From the NCBI GenBank assembly GCA_049510975.1, contig JBEKYM010000001.1, positions 1 to 64,000 on the forward strand: a stretch of 64,000 nucleotides of DNA. Direction: 5' to 3'. Below, in pieces: positions 1 to 8,804 of the stretch; position 1 is the stretch's first letter; the number at the start of each line of letters is the position of its first letter. A program made the position numbers and the translations under genes. The stretch comes from JAKACA01 sp049510975 (GTDB lineage: Bacteria > Actinomycetota > Acidimicrobiia > Acidimicrobiales > Bog-793). Below the pieces are notes generated by a model. That model saw only the letters and a list, made by a program, of their open reading frames with translations, was not told the origin of the DNA and did not search any database.

Positions 1-1
1 G

Positions 2-205
2 GGCTACCGCATCGAGGGCGGGCCGGGCCACTGGCGCTGGGTGGCACCACGCCGGCCGCCGGCTGACACCTCTGCGCCGGGCACGCAGGCCCGAGCACCG
101 AGGGCGGGACGACGACGACCGGCACCGTCGGGGCCACCGGCGCCCACCGCCGGCGGGGCCGAACCCGATCCCGACCACGAGCAGGGGCGCCTGCAGCTCG
201 AGTGA
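2..205 (+). CDS. C-terminal fragment of unidentified protein (cut by left window edge)
   Basis: An open frame enters from the left edge and ends at TGA 203-205. The visible 67 residues begin GYRIEGGPGHWRWVAP and then become Pro/Ala/Arg-rich up to the stop. The GWRIEG-like segment followed by an aromatic strand resembles the tail of DUF222/13E12-type HNH endonucleases, but the HNH motif itself would lie outside the window, so this is only a guess. The rest of the reading frame shows low-complexity composition like many other tails in this window. Confidence 0.35.
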   Translation, partial: GYRIEGGPGHWRWVAPRRPPADTSAPGTQARAPRAGRRRPAPSGPPAPTAGGAEPDPDHEQGRLQLE

Positions 206-485
206 GGCGCGAAGGCCTCCCGTCGGGGGTGGCAGTGGGCCTCCAGCCGGGGGTGGCAGGCGCCGCCGGCGGCACCTAGCGTGGCGGTCGGCGCCGTCCA
301 GCGACCGCTTCGTGCCGGCAGAAAGTTCACTCGTGAGCCAGACAAACCTCAAGGTTGTGCCCCGAAATGCCGTCACAAGGAGGGACGCTCGAAGGCGGTC
401 ATCGGTGGCTCGGATCGCCCGATACGCTTGCGGAGCACCTCGTAGGGAGAAGGTGGGCGGGTGAGCGACCAAGAAAAACTGCATC
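206..485. other. intergenic region upstream of the MoxR operon
   Basis: 280 bp without a credible gene. Positions 215-272 hold two imperfect copies of a GC-rich unit ending GGGGGTGGCAG. A GTG at 461 with a purine-rich stretch (GGGAGAAGG, 445-453) in front opens a 12-codon frame ending at TGA 495-497, which overlaps the proposed MoxR start at 486; it could be a leader peptide. No clear -35/-10 pair was found. Confidence 0.4.
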
Positions 486-1769
486 GTGCCGGCCGATGAC
501 GCCGTGTCGATAGCTGGCGACGCTCGCACGAGCGCCTCTCGTTGGGCGACGCCGGGCGCGTCGGGCGCCGCCTCGGGCGCACCGGGCGCCGGCGCGCAGG
601 AGGCGGACCGCGCCTCGGAGTTGGACTACGTATCCGAGGCGGACTACGCACCCGCCGCCGCGCCCACGCCCGCGCATGCACACGCACGCGTCCACACCGG
701 GCCCCCGGCCCACGCCCACACACGGGCGGGAAGCGATATCGGTGCCGGCAGCGACACCTCTGCTCGGACCGGTCAGCGCACGAGTGGCGCCGCCGGACGA
801 AGCCGAGACAGCGCAGCCTCGGGCGCCACAGCCGAGGACGCGGTGCGGGTCGCGGCCGAGATCTTCGCCAATGTTTCGTCGGTCGTGCGAGGCACGCCGT
901 ATGCCTGTGCCATCGCGACGACTTCGGTTCTCGCCGCCGGGCACCTCCTGATCGACGACGTCCCGGGCGTCGGCAAGACCATGCTCGCCAAGGCCGTCGC
1001 CGTCTCCATCGGAGCGCACCTCGCCCGCATCCAAGGCCACCCTGATCTGCTGCCCTCGGACATCACGGGCGTCAGCGTGTACAACCAAGCGACCGAGACC
1101 TGGGAGTTTCGCCCGGGGCCAATCTTCGCCCATGTCGTGCTGTTCGACGAGCTCAACCGCACGCCGCCCCGCAGCCAGGCAGCCCTGCTCGAGGCCATGG
1201 AGGAGCGCCAAGTCAGCGTGGATGGCGAGTCATGGGCACTCCCCGACCCGCATCTCGTGCTCGCGACTCAGAACCCGGTCGACCAGGCGGGGACGTACCC
1301 GCTCGTCGAGAGTCAGATGGACCGGTTCCTGATGGCGACTCGCCTTGGCTATCCCGACGCCGACACCGAAGCGTCGCTCGCCCTCAGTCACGGGGCCCAA
1401 CCTCGCCTGACGGATCTCCGGCCGGTGTGCTCGCCCGAGCTGCTCGCCGAGCTCCAAGCGGTCGTGGCGCAGCTCCCCGTGTCGGACGAGGTGGCTCACT
1501 ATGCCGTGTCGATCGTGCGAGCCAGCCGTCAAGCCCCGGGCGTGCGACTCGGTGGCAGCCCACGGGCAACGATCTCCCTGCTCGCCGCCGCCCGGGCCAA
1601 CGCCGTCGTGCGTGGCCGCACCTACGTGCTCCCCGACGATGTGAAGACGGTTGCCATCCCCGTACTCGCTCACCGGCTCGTGACCGAATCGAGCGGCGCC
1701 GGCGTGATCGAAGCCGGAGCCACTGCGGTCCGTCACCTGCTGGAAACCGTTCCCAGCCCTCGACCCTGA
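486..1769 (+). CDS. MoxR-family AAA+ ATPase
   Basis: AAA+ ATPase of the MoxR family, which act as chaperone-like ATPases for partner proteins encoded beside them. The start used is GTG 486, giving 427 residues. The first about 115 residues are Ala/Gly/His-rich and unlike the family, whose members are usually about 320 residues, so a later start is possible. The ATPase core shows Walker A GVGKT (161-165), the GHPDLLPSDITG segment, Walker B VVLFDELNR (D221, E222), and a sensor region ATQNPVDQAGTYPLVESQMDRF. It heads an operon with a DUF58 protein and a membrane transglutaminase, the usual MoxR arrangement; the shared role is thought to be in cell envelope or protein maturation, which is inference here. 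Confidence 0.9.
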   Translation: MPADDAVSIAGDARTSASRWATPGASGAASGAPGAGAQEADRASELDYVSEADYAPAAAPTPAHAHARVHTGPPAHAHTRAGSDIGAGSDTSARTGQRTSGAAGRSRDSAASGATAEDAVRVAAEIFANVSSVVRGTPYACAIATTSVLAAGHLLIDDVPGVGKTMLAKAVAVSIGAHLARIQGHPDLLPSDITGVSVYNQATETWEFRPGPIFAHVVLFDELNRTPPRSQAALLEAMEERQVSVDGESWALPDPHLVLATQNPVDQAGTYPLVESQMDRFLMATRLGYPDADTEASLALSHGAQPRLTDLRPVCSPELLAELQAVVAQLPVSDEVAHYAVSIVRASRQAPGVRLGGSPRATISLLAAARANAVVRGRTYVLPDDVKTVAIPVLAHRLVTESSGAGVIEAGATAVRHLLETVPSPRP

Positions 1770-1780
1770 CGCCGGGTCCG

Positions 1781-1924
1781 GTGGGCATCCGGTCGCTCGA
1801 CGCGACCCTTCTCCGTCCGCTGCGCATGACGCCGATCGGTGCGACCCCGCTCCGTCCGATGCGCGCTACGCCGGCACGAACGCCTGCTCGCCGAGACCGC
1901 AATGCCTCGAGAGCCGTAACATGA
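1781..1924 (+). other. 39-bp tandem repeat and possible 47-codon ORF between moxR and DUF58 genes
   Basis: The 151-bp gap between the MoxR and DUF58 genes contains two adjacent 39-bp units (1802-1840 and 1841-1879), each with CTCCGTCCG near the centre and equal to 13 codons. A frame from GTG 1781 stays open through both units, reads LLRPLRMTP / PLRPMRATP, and ends at TGA 1922-1924 in an ATGA overlap with the DUF58 start. No ribosome-binding site is obvious. The overlap hints at translation coupling, but the peptide is compositionally simple and may not be made. Confidence 0.25.
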
Positions 1925-3075
1925 CAGCTGACCGCCACGAAGCAGAGGCACAACCAGAGGTAGAGGCGCGTTCCCCCGCCGACGCCGCCCTGCGTCTCCA
2001 GATGGCAGCGCATCCCTCGCCGCCGCCCGAAGAACGCCGGCAGTCGCCGACGACAAGCACCGAGGAGCACGACTCCAACCGCCGGCCACGAGGCATGCGA
2101 CAACGGCGGCCCGGATCCCGCACCGCCAGCAGGACCAAGCAGACCCGCCGGCGCACCCATCCCTTCCCAGAGCGCTTCCTCGGTACCGTCGTCTCCGCAC
2201 TCTTCCTGTTGCTCGCCTTCGCCGCCGTCGCTCACGCCAGCGGTTCCGGATGGGTCCAAGCGATCGGAGCCGTCACCGCAGGGCTGGCGTTCGTCGGCAT
2301 GATCGGACCGGCCTTCGTGGCCGCTCGACTCCAGGTCAGCTGCACCGAGGTGCCCCGCGACGGCACGACCGGTGAGCCGCTCGTGATCGAGCTGGTCGCC
2401 AACCACCCGCTTCGATGCACGCTGCTCAGGCCCGAGAGCCCCTCCATCGTGCTCCCCGCCGCAGAAGCGGTCCGCGTGACCTTGACACCACCGACGAGGG
2501 GCGTCCTCTCGTCACTCCGCGTCCGAGTTGCCACGGCAGCGCCCCTCGGCCTGCTCTGGTGGTCGGTGGACCGGATCGTCACGCTCCCCCAGACGATCGA
2601 GATCGCCCCGACGCCCAGCCGTGGCCTGGTCTTCGGCACCGAGACAAGCGGCGACGACGAGGGCCACGGGCGACCGATACTTGCTCAAACCGGCGAAATC
2701 CGTGGCGTGCGCGCCTACCAACACGGCGACAGCCGCCGTCGGGTTCATTGGCGAGCTACCGCTCACACGGGCACCCTCATGATCCGCGAGACCGAGCAGA
2801 TGCCCGACACGCCGGTGCGGATCGTCGCCGACCTGTCGGACGAGCCGCTCCGAGCCGAGCAGCAGGCTTCGGAGATCCTGGCGGCCGTCTCCGACCTCCT
2901 CGCCAACGGCAAGCGGGTGATGCTCGAGACCGTCGAAGAGGGACAGCGAATCTCGGCGATCGTGTCGGACCGGCGCTCGGCTGGGCGCCGCTTGGCCCGC
3001 ACCGGGCGCAACCCCTACGACGACCTTCCGACGACCGCACCGGGAGCACACGACCGAGCACGCCCACGCCGATGA
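1921..3075 (+). CDS. DUF58 domain protein with membrane anchor
   Basis: 384-residue protein of the DUF58 family, found with MoxR ATPases and transglutaminases. Residues 1-80 are polar and basic, then two hydrophobic segments (about 86-123) form a membrane hairpin, followed by an extracytoplasmic or cytoplasmic beta-rich region. The DUF58 signature GVRAYQHGDSRRRVHWRAT lies at about residues 262-280, followed by LMIRETEQ and a von Willebrand A-like end. GAGAG seven bases upstream of ATG 1921 can serve as ribosome-binding site. It overlaps the next gene by ATGA (3072-3075). Molecular function of DUF58 is not established. Confidence 0.88.
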   Translation: MTADRHEAEAQPEVEARSPADAALRLQMAAHPSPPPEERRQSPTTSTEEHDSNRRPRGMRQRRPGSRTASRTKQTRRRTHPFPERFLGTVVSALFLLLAFAAVAHASGSGWVQAIGAVTAGLAFVGMIGPAFVAARLQVSCTEVPRDGTTGEPLVIELVANHPLRCTLLRPESPSIVLPAAEAVRVTLTPPTRGVLSSLRVRVATAAPLGLLWWSVDRIVTLPQTIEIAPTPSRGLVFGTETSGDDEGHGRPILAQTGEIRGVRAYQHGDSRRRVHWRATAHTGTLMIRETEQMPDTPVRIVADLSDEPLRAEQQASEILAAVSDLLANGKRVMLETVEEGQRISAIVSDRRSAGRRLARTGRNPYDDLPTTAPGAHDRARPRR

Positions 3076-5297
3076 CGACCGACCGCGGGCGACACCCTCA
3101 CACCGCACGCACGAGCCACGCCGTCGATCGACGCGCCGGTCGTACCGGCCTGATCGAGGCCGTTCGCCGGGCGAACGCGCCCCATGCGCCCGAGGACTCC
3201 ACGCTGTTCCGCGCCGCCACGCTGATCGCCGTCCTCGTTGGCATCTTCGCCTGCTCGTCGGTCGGCGAGCTCTCGCAGGTATCGGCTCTCATTGCCGCCA
3301 TCGCCATCGCCATCGGGATGACGTTCTCCGCCATCACGCGCAAAAGACCCTGGCAGTGGGTGAAGATCCTGCTGGCGATCGCCGTCATCGGCGTCTTCGT
3401 GCAATTCGTCATGTCGGTGTTCGGGGCCGCCCGCACCGGTGAGCTCAGCTCGATCGAGCTCCCGCTCGCCGGGCTGTTCACCTGGGTGCAGGTCGTTCAC
3501 TCCTTCGACGTGCCGGCGCGCCGCGACCTGCTGTTCTCCGTAGCCGCCGCAGGCGCCCTCGTCACGGTGGCGGGGGCGCAGGCGGTGTCGGCTGGGTTTC
3601 TCTTCTTTGTCTCACTCTGGCTGCTCAGCTCCATCGTTGCTCTCGCCTGCTCATGGCGGTCGATGTCCGGTGGCCGAGGCCGCCTGCCCGCGGCGGGCCT
3701 CGTCGGTGCCACGATCCTCGTCCTCGTGATGGCGGTCCTGCTCGATGCCGTCCTCCCGCCGCCGAAGGCCTCCCAGGAAATCACGCTGCCGAGCTCGTTG
3801 ACGTCGTACCTGGCGCTCCCCACTGGAGGCGGCCTGACCGAGGGCGGCGCCAACGCCAGCGAGCCGGCGCAGGCGGGAAAGCCGGGAGGCGTCGGCGGAT
3901 ACGTCGGGATGGCGGGACCGCTGGACACGGCCCTTCGGGGAACACTCGGGAACGAGATCGTCATGCGGGTGCGTGCCGGGATCCCCGGTTATTTCCTCGG
4001 GATGACCTATTCGAGCTGGAACGGGCAGAGCTGGACGAACCCGACGGCCTGCACCAAGCTGACCGAGGACACGGGATCGCCGTTCCAGATGCCGGCCGAG
4101 CCCGCCACAGGCGGATCGCCTCACTACGGAACGAGCACCGTACCGCCGCCGGGGCGCCAGAACATCCAGACGTTCTACGTCGAGCAGTCGCTCCCGAACC
4201 TCCTGTTCGCCACGTCGGCACCGGCGCTCATCTACTTCCCTGACCACGCCCTCGTCTTCGCATGCGACGACTCCATCCGCTCGACGATCGCCATGACGCC
4301 AGGCACGGTGTACACCGTCATCTCGCAGGACGACGAAGCGACGCCGGCACAGCTCGCCGGCGTTGCCACTGCAGCGATCACGCCCGCCGTCCGTGCCGCC
4401 TTCAGCCGGTACCTGCAGCTGCCTTCGCCGAACCCGTATGGGCGAGTCGCCGCCCTGGCTCGATCCATCATCGCCAAGGCCCACCCCACCACCGTCGTCG
4501 GCGAGGTGCAGGCGCTCGAGACCTGGATCGGCGGCCACACCCAGTACTCCACCGACATCCCGCCCTTGCGCCCCGGTCAAGATGCCGTCAACGAATTCCT
4601 CTTCGGCAACCGAGTCGGGTACTGCGAGCAGATCTCCACGGCGCTGGCGGTCATGCTGCGGTCGATCGGAGTGCCCGCCCGCGAGGCCACCGGCTATGTG
4701 CCGGGGACGTTCGACCCACTCAGCAACCTGTACGACATCCAGGCCAAGGACGCCCACGCCTGGGTGCAGGTGTGGTTCCCGGGCGGCTACGGGTGGCAGA
4801 GTTTCGACCCGACCACCTACGTGCCGCTGGCGCCGGCGAACCCGGGCGCTGTCCTGCTCTCCGACCTCGGTCACATCTTCGCCGGCCTGCCCTGGGTGCC
4901 GATCGGTATCGCTGCCGGGGCGGTGGCGGCGGTGCTGGCGCGCCGTTTCGAGGTCCGCCGGCGCCGGGCGCTCCCAAAGACCTGGGCCGGGCGCCTCGCC
5001 CTCCGCCTCGAACGAGCGGGCGCTCGGGCCGACGTGCCTCGCCGGACCGCCGAGACGCTCGCCGAGTACGCCGCGCGACTGCGCGCCCACGCACCTGGGC
5101 CTGGCGTCGCCGGACTGCAGGGCGTCGTCGAATTGCTGTCGATGGCCGCCTACGCCGGGCGGGAGCCGTCGCCCGAGGAGCGCGCCGCCGCCGAGGCTGT
5201 CGTGAAAGCGATGGCGCCGGCGCTCGGTGCCCGCTGGTGGCGGCGCTGGCCCCGGCCGCCGGCGAGCACTCGCCGCGGCAGCCTCGCCGGGCCCTAG
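3072..5297 (+). CDS. membrane-bound transglutaminase-like protease (TgpA type)
   Basis: 741-residue protein starting at ATG 3072, which overlaps the DUF58 stop. Six or so hydrophobic segments fill residues 45-230 (for example LIAVLVGIFACSS and LVGATILVLVMAVLL), followed by a large outside domain with a transglutaminase core: catalytic C518 in NRVGYCEQ, H562 in AKDAHAWVQVW, D579 in WQSFDPT. Another hydrophobic helix and a cytoplasmic DUF4129-like tail end the protein. The open frame continues upstream of 3072, but only inside the DUF58 gene. It probably acts on envelope proteins or peptides; substrate unknown. The stop lies 4 bp before the convergent flavoprotein gene's stop. Confidence 0.9.
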   Translation: MTTDRGRHPHTARTSHAVDRRAGRTGLIEAVRRANAPHAPEDSTLFRAATLIAVLVGIFACSSVGELSQVSALIAAIAIAIGMTFSAITRKRPWQWVKILLAIAVIGVFVQFVMSVFGAARTGELSSIELPLAGLFTWVQVVHSFDVPARRDLLFSVAAAGALVTVAGAQAVSAGFLFFVSLWLLSSIVALACSWRSMSGGRGRLPAAGLVGATILVLVMAVLLDAVLPPPKASQEITLPSSLTSYLALPTGGGLTEGGANASEPAQAGKPGGVGGYVGMAGPLDTALRGTLGNEIVMRVRAGIPGYFLGMTYSSWNGQSWTNPTACTKLTEDTGSPFQMPAEPATGGSPHYGTSTVPPPGRQNIQTFYVEQSLPNLLFATSAPALIYFPDHALVFACDDSIRSTIAMTPGTVYTVISQDDEATPAQLAGVATAAITPAVRAAFSRYLQLPSPNPYGRVAALARSIIAKAHPTTVVGEVQALETWIGGHTQYSTDIPPLRPGQDAVNEFLFGNRVGYCEQISTALAVMLRSIGVPAREATGYVPGTFDPLSNLYDIQAKDAHAWVQVWFPGGYGWQSFDPTTYVPLAPANPGAVLLSDLGHIFAGLPWVPIGIAAGAVAAVLARRFEVRRRRALPKTWAGRLALRLERAGARADVPRRTAETLAEYAARLRAHAPGPGVAGLQGVVELLSMAAYAGREPSPEERAAAEAVVKAMAPALGARWWRRWPRPPASTRRGSLAGP

Positions 5298-5301
5298 GAC
5301 A

Positions 5302-6609
5302 TCACCCGAACAGCGACGCTGCCTCCTCCAGGCTCGCCGCCCGATCGAGCAACGGCCGCAGGCTCATCACGTGTCTCGGCCGCGCGAAACCCACCACCCC
5401 GACCAACCGCCCGCCCCGCCCGTGCAGGGCGACGAACCGACGGTCGGCCGGGTCACCTTCGACCACGACCACCTCGTCGTCCGGGCGGGGTAGGCCGAGC
5501 ACCTGAATCTTGACGTTGTACTGGTCCGACCATACGTAGGGCACGGCGTAGGAGGGCTCTTCGGTGGGCGTCACCGCCGGCGCCAGCCCGAGGTGTGCGA
5601 GCAGGGTCTGGGCCGCATAGCCGCCCTGCTCGGCGGCGTTGGTGCGGTGCTCGACCCGAATGGTCTCGAGCGCCTGTGCCGGCGCCGGCGCCGGCCCCGA
5701 CGCCTCGGCGTGCAGCGGCAGCGGCCAGCGGGCGACGTCGCCGGCCACGACGATGCCCGGACCGGCAAGGAGGCTGGCGTCGCAGACGATGCCGTCCGGG
5801 CCGGCGGCCAGGCCCGACCCGTCCAGCCACCCGAGCGAGGGCGCCGCCCCGATGCCGACGAGGATGGCGTCGCACTCGAGCGTGTCGCCGCTGGACAGGC
5901 GGCACCGCAAGGGCTGCGCATCGGGCGCATCGGGCGCATCGGGCGCATCGGGCGCGCCGGCGTCAACCGACTCGATCACGGTCCGGAGGTAGAAGCGCAC
6001 GCCCTCCTCCCGGTGCATGATCTCGCAGGCGCCGCCGGTCACCGGCCCGAGCACCCGCCCGAGCGGCACCTCGAGCGGCTCCACCACGGTGACCTCCGCC
6101 CCGAGGCGGCGAGCCGTGGCGGCCACCTCGAGGCCGATGAAGCCGGCGCCGGCGAGCACGAGTCGGGCGCCCGGCTGCGTGAGCACGTTGCGCAGCGCGA
6201 CGGCGTCGTCAAGCGTTCTCAGCACGTAGGTGCCGGGCAGCCCGCTCACCCCCGGCAGTCGGCGCGCCGCCGAGCCGGTCGCGAGGACGAGCCCGTCGAA
6301 GGTCACCGACTCACCGGATGCCAGCGACAACCGCCGAGCCCCCACATCCAACTGAACGGCCCGGTGCGACTCGCCGAGGCGCAGGTCGAGGTCGAGCGAC
6401 GCCAATCGGTCAGGCGGCGACAGCACGACACGGCCGACGTCCCAGTCGCCCGCCAGGAACTGCTTGGAGAGGGGCGGCCGGTCATAGGGCGGGTGCGCCT
6501 CGTCACCGATGAGCGTGATACGCCCCTCGAAACCCCGCCCACGCAACCCCTCACACGCCCTCAACCCGGCCAGTCCCGCCCCGACGACGGCGATGGAGGG
6601 TGCGGGCAT
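5302..6609 (-). CDS. FAD-dependent ferredoxin reductase-type oxidoreductase
   Basis: 435 residues from ATG 6609, preceded by GAGG on the minus strand. Pyridine nucleotide-disulfide oxidoreductase fold of the rhodocoxin/putidaredoxin reductase type: FAD-binding VVGAGLAGL near the N-terminus, YDRPPLSKQFL, a second dinucleotide fold LAGAGFIGLEVA for NAD(P)H, and ILVGIGAAPS with VAGDVARW near the FAD end, plus a C-terminal reductase domain. Such enzymes pass electrons to a ferredoxin that serves a P450, and a P450 gene lies 2 kb away; no ferredoxin gene is present here. An in-frame nonanucleotide repeat (5916-5951) inserts an APDAPD stretch. It follows the MFS gene with a 4-bp gap, so it is probably the last gene of that operon. 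Confidence 0.87.
   Translation of the reverse strand: MPAPSIAVVGAGLAGLRACEGLRGRGFEGRITLIGDEAHPPYDRPPLSKQFLAGDWDVGRVVLSPPDRLASLDLDLRLGESHRAVQLDVGARRLSLASGESVTFDGLVLATGSAARRLPGVSGLPGTYVLRTLDDAVALRNVLTQPGARLVLAGAGFIGLEVAATARRLGAEVTVVEPLEVPLGRVLGPVTGGACEIMHREEGVRFYLRTVIESVDAGAPDAPDAPDAPDAQPLRCRLSSGDTLECDAILVGIGAAPSLGWLDGSGLAAGPDGIVCDASLLAGPGIVVAGDVARWPLPLHAEASGPAPAPAQALETIRVEHRTNAAEQGGYAAQTLLAHLGLAPAVTPTEEPSYAVPYVWSDQYNVKIQVLGLPRPDDEVVVVEGDPADRRFVALHGRGGRLVGVVGFARPRHVMSLRPLLDRAASLEEAASLFG
5916..5951. repeat. 9-bp tandem repeat, four copies, inside the flavoprotein gene
   Basis: Four exact copies of GCGCATCGG run from 5916 to 5951, with a fifth imperfect copy at 5952-5960. On the coding strand they encode Ala-Pro-Asp triplets in a surface loop between the two nucleotide-binding folds. 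Copy number could vary by slippage without breaking the frame. Confidence 0.9.
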
Positions 6610-6613
6610 GGGC

Positions 6614-7957
6614 TTACCTCGTTTCTGTCGACTCCGATGCCGTGGCGGCGCCGCTCGGCGCCTCGAACGTAGCCGTAGCCGCAGGCCGGTCGGGCAGGAA
6701 GCGCTCGGCTTCGGCGGCCAAGGCGAACGAGCCCTCGTCGAGCTCGGCCGCCGATTCGGCACCATTGCCCTCCGGCCGGCGGACCCACTGCTCTTGCCTG
6801 GTCAACAAGTACACGGCGGCCAGACTGACGACGACGGCGATGGAGGCGAGCAGGTAGCGGTAGTTCACCTGGCTGACGAGCACTGCCCCGACGGCGATGG
6901 AGGCCGTCTGCGGGACGGACGTGAGCGTGTCGGCCGCCGACGACACCCGGCCCTGCAGCTCGTTCGGAGTGCGCCGCTGCAGGAGCGTCATGAAGGCCAC
7001 GATGATGAGGGGCAAGCTCGCTCCGAGCACGATGGCGCCGGCGAAGACCGCCGGAAGGTCGGCGAACATCATGAGGACGGCGCCCGCCGCCAGCATGAGC
7101 AGCCCGATGCCGACGATCGGCCCCTCCCCGAGGCGCCGCACGGAGCGGGCCGACATGATGCCGCCGGCGAGGGCGCCGATGCCTTGCACGGCGATGAGCA
7201 CGCCCAGGAACGGCGGGGTCCGGTGCAGGCCCTGGCCGACGATGGCAAAGCTGATCGACTCGAAGAACCCGATCACGAGGCAGGCGAGCGCCGTCGTGAG
7301 GACGACCTGGCGCAGCACGACGTGCCTCCAGATGTGGCGGACGCCGGCGGTCACCTCCGCCCAGCGGTGCTGCTCGGTCGGCGTGGGTTTGGGTTCGTCG
7401 ACGTGCACCATGCAGAGCGCCCCTGCCGCGATGACGAAGGTGGCCGAGTCCATGATGGCGACGGTGCCGCCGCCGAATGCAGCAAAGAGAGCCGCGCCGG
7501 TGAGCGGCCCGAAGAGCCGAAGGCCCTCGCGGACGGTCTGCAGGTAGCCGTTGGCGTCGCCGAGGAGATCGTCGTCCAGCATCGTCACGAGCAGGCCGGA
7601 CTGGGCCGAGCTGAGGAAGGAATACACGGTCCCGTAGAGGAAGGCGATCATCCAGATGAGCCACACCTGGCCGCGGCCGTGCACGAAGAGGAGGCCGAGG
7701 ATGATGACGGCGCCGGCGATGTTCGCCCAGATGAGCACCGGGCGGCGGCGCAGGCGGTCGACCACGAGCCCTGCGAGCGGCGACAGCAAGGTCGCGAGGC
7801 CGAAGAAGAAGAACGTGAGGCCGGCCTGGCCAGAGCTCCCGGTCAGCTCCTTCACCCAGATGCCCATGGCGAGCCAGAGGGCGACGTCGCCGAAGAGCGA
7901 GAAACTCTGGCCGCCGAGGTACCAGCGGGCATTCGGGATGGCGAGCAGGCGTCTCAC
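6614..7957 (-). CDS. MFS transporter, drug-exporter type
   Basis: 447-residue major facilitator protein with about 12 hydrophobic segments. It starts WYLGGQSFSLFGDVALWLAMG and has the loop 2-3 motif GLVVDRLRRRPVL, both typical of the MFS_3/macrolide-exporter-like group. The last about 50 residues are a polar tail. The start is GTG 7957 in a GTGA overlap with the upstream winged-helix regulator gene. The regulator-exporter pair together with a P450 and flavoprotein reductase suggests response to, oxidation of, and export of a small molecule; substrate unknown. Confidence 0.88.
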   Translation of the reverse strand: MRRLLAIPNARWYLGGQSFSLFGDVALWLAMGIWVKELTGSSGQAGLTFFFFGLATLLSPLAGLVVDRLRRRPVLIWANIAGAVIILGLLFVHGRGQVWLIWMIAFLYGTVYSFLSSAQSGLLVTMLDDDLLGDANGYLQTVREGLRLFGPLTGAALFAAFGGGTVAIMDSATFVIAAGALCMVHVDEPKPTPTEQHRWAEVTAGVRHIWRHVVLRQVVLTTALACLVIGFFESISFAIVGQGLHRTPPFLGVLIAVQGIGALAGGIMSARSVRRLGEGPIVGIGLLMLAAGAVLMMFADLPAVFAGAIVLGASLPLIIVAFMTLLQRRTPNELQGRVSSAADTLTSVPQTASIAVGAVLVSQVNYRYLLASIAVVVSLAAVYLLTRQEQWVRRPEGNGAESAAELDEGSFALAAEAERFLPDRPAATATFEAPSGAATASESTETR

Positions 7958-8595
7958 CGGTCAGCTCCCGGGAACGGGTACCCAAAGCTCAGGATCTCGA
8001 CGGGGCGCGAGTGGGCCGGCCGCAGCGACGGATCGGTGTTGCGTGCCTGGAAGCGTTCGACGATGGCGAGCATCTCGCCCGCAACCTCGCGCAGCTCCGC
8101 CGGCGTGAGGTGGACGAGGGCCTCGCCGACCATGGCAGCGTCCTGCCATTCGACCGGGAAGTGGGTGCGGGTCCGCTGCCACTGCGAGAAGCGCTCGAAC
8201 CAGCGTTGCACGAGCAAACCCTCCAGCGCGGTGGAAGCAGCGCCCATCTCCGGGTCGTCGGCGCCGGCGGAGAATTGCACGCCTTGGCTGGCGAGGCGCC
8301 ACGGGCGCCGGCGGCCGGGCGCATCGCCCGCCTCCTCGACGAAACCGTACTTGGCCAGCTGGCGGAGGTGGAACGAGCACGTCGTCGGCGACTCGCCGAT
8401 CAGCTCGCCCGCCTCGGTGGCGGTGAGCGCCTCGTTGAGGTTGAGGGCCTCGAGGAGCGCCAGGCGCACCGGATGGGTCATGGCACGCAACTCCCGCGGG
8501 TCGGTGAGCTTGCGTGGCCCTGACCCCGGGCCTGCTGCGCCCGCCGGCGGCGCTGCGGCGGGGGCGCCGGCGCCGGGCGCCTCCGTGTCGATCAC
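7954..8595 (-). CDS. ArsR-like winged-helix transcriptional regulator
   Basis: 213 residues if translation begins at GTG 8595, which overlaps the stop of the small upstream ORF as GTGA. An in-frame GTG at 8676 lacks a ribosome-binding site and would lie within that ORF. The helix-turn-helix domain (about residues 25-105) includes LTDPRELRAMTHPVRLALLEAL, TATEAGELIGESPTTCSFHLRQLAKYG in two helices, and a wing FVEEAGDAPGRRRPWRL. No ArsR metal-binding cysteine motif is seen, so it probably senses an organic ligand or acts through its C-terminal domain. It likely controls the divergent promoters at 8736-8844. Confidence 0.8.
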   Translation of the reverse strand: MIDTEAPGAGAPAAAPPAGAAGPGSGPRKLTDPRELRAMTHPVRLALLEALNLNEALTATEAGELIGESPTTCSFHLRQLAKYGFVEEAGDAPGRRRPWRLASQGVQFSAGADDPEMGAASTALEGLLVQRWFERFSQWQRTRTHFPVEWQDAAMVGEALVHLTPAELREVAGEMLAIVERFQARNTDPSLRPAHSRPVEILSFGYPFPGADR

Positions 8596-8735
8596 CGCCG
8601 CGGCAGCGACGTCGAGATCAGCGGGGCCCGTGTCTCGGACGGCCACGGCCGGCGAAACTTGCCCTCGAGCACCCACCAGTGCTGGCCCTTAGGCCGGCGA
8701 GCTGCATCTTGTGCTTGCTTGTCCGAACGCTTCAC
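8592..8735 (-). CDS. small ORF, 47 aa, first gene of regulator-exporter operon
   Basis: GTG 8735 is preceded by a near-perfect ribosome-binding site (GAGGAGG, six bases upstream) and, further up, by a strong promoter. The frame encodes VKRSDKQAQDAARRPKG, then HWWVLEGKFRRPWP and a short basic tail, and stops at TGA 8592-8594, overlapping the regulator's GTG. It has no cysteine, so it is not a ferredoxin, and no membrane segment. The family is not recognised. The signals argue that it is translated and coupled to the regulator; alternatively it is a leader peptide for the operon. Confidence 0.55.
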   Translation of the reverse strand: MKRSDKQAQDAARRPKGQHWWVLEGKFRRPWPSETRAPLISTSLPRR

Positions 8736-8754
8736 GTGAGTCCTCCTCAAGGTC

Positions 8755-8804
8755 ATCTCTCGTAGTATATCTCTCGATAGATAGTTGTCAAGAGATATCT
8801 CTCG
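8755..8804. promoter_or_regulatory. putative operator: three ATCTCTCG direct repeats plus palindrome
   Basis: ATCTCTCG occurs at 8755-8762, 8769-8776 and 8797-8804, so starts are 14 and 28 bp apart. The two right-hand copies extend to the 13-mer TATCTCTCGAYAG. The last copy is part of the palindrome AGAGATATCTCT (8791-8802). The AT-rich block stands out against the surrounding 70 percent GC and covers the -10 and -35 elements of the minus-strand promoter. Binding by the adjacent ArsR-like regulator is inferred. Confidence 0.6.
8764..8791 (-). promoter_or_regulatory. strong sigma-70 type promoter for the small ORF-regulator-MFS-reductase operon
   Basis: On the minus strand TTGACA (8791-8786) is followed by 16 bp and TATACT (8769-8764). 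The expected start site is about 8757, leaving a leader of roughly 20 bases before GTG 8735. The hexamers overlap the ATCTCTCG repeats, as expected for a repressed promoter. Confidence 0.65.

Noticed and set aside
2415..3071. Open frame continuing upstream of the transglutaminase start
   Set aside because: It lies wholly within the DUF58 gene, whose domain matches are clear, and the ATGA overlap at 3072 gives a natural start.
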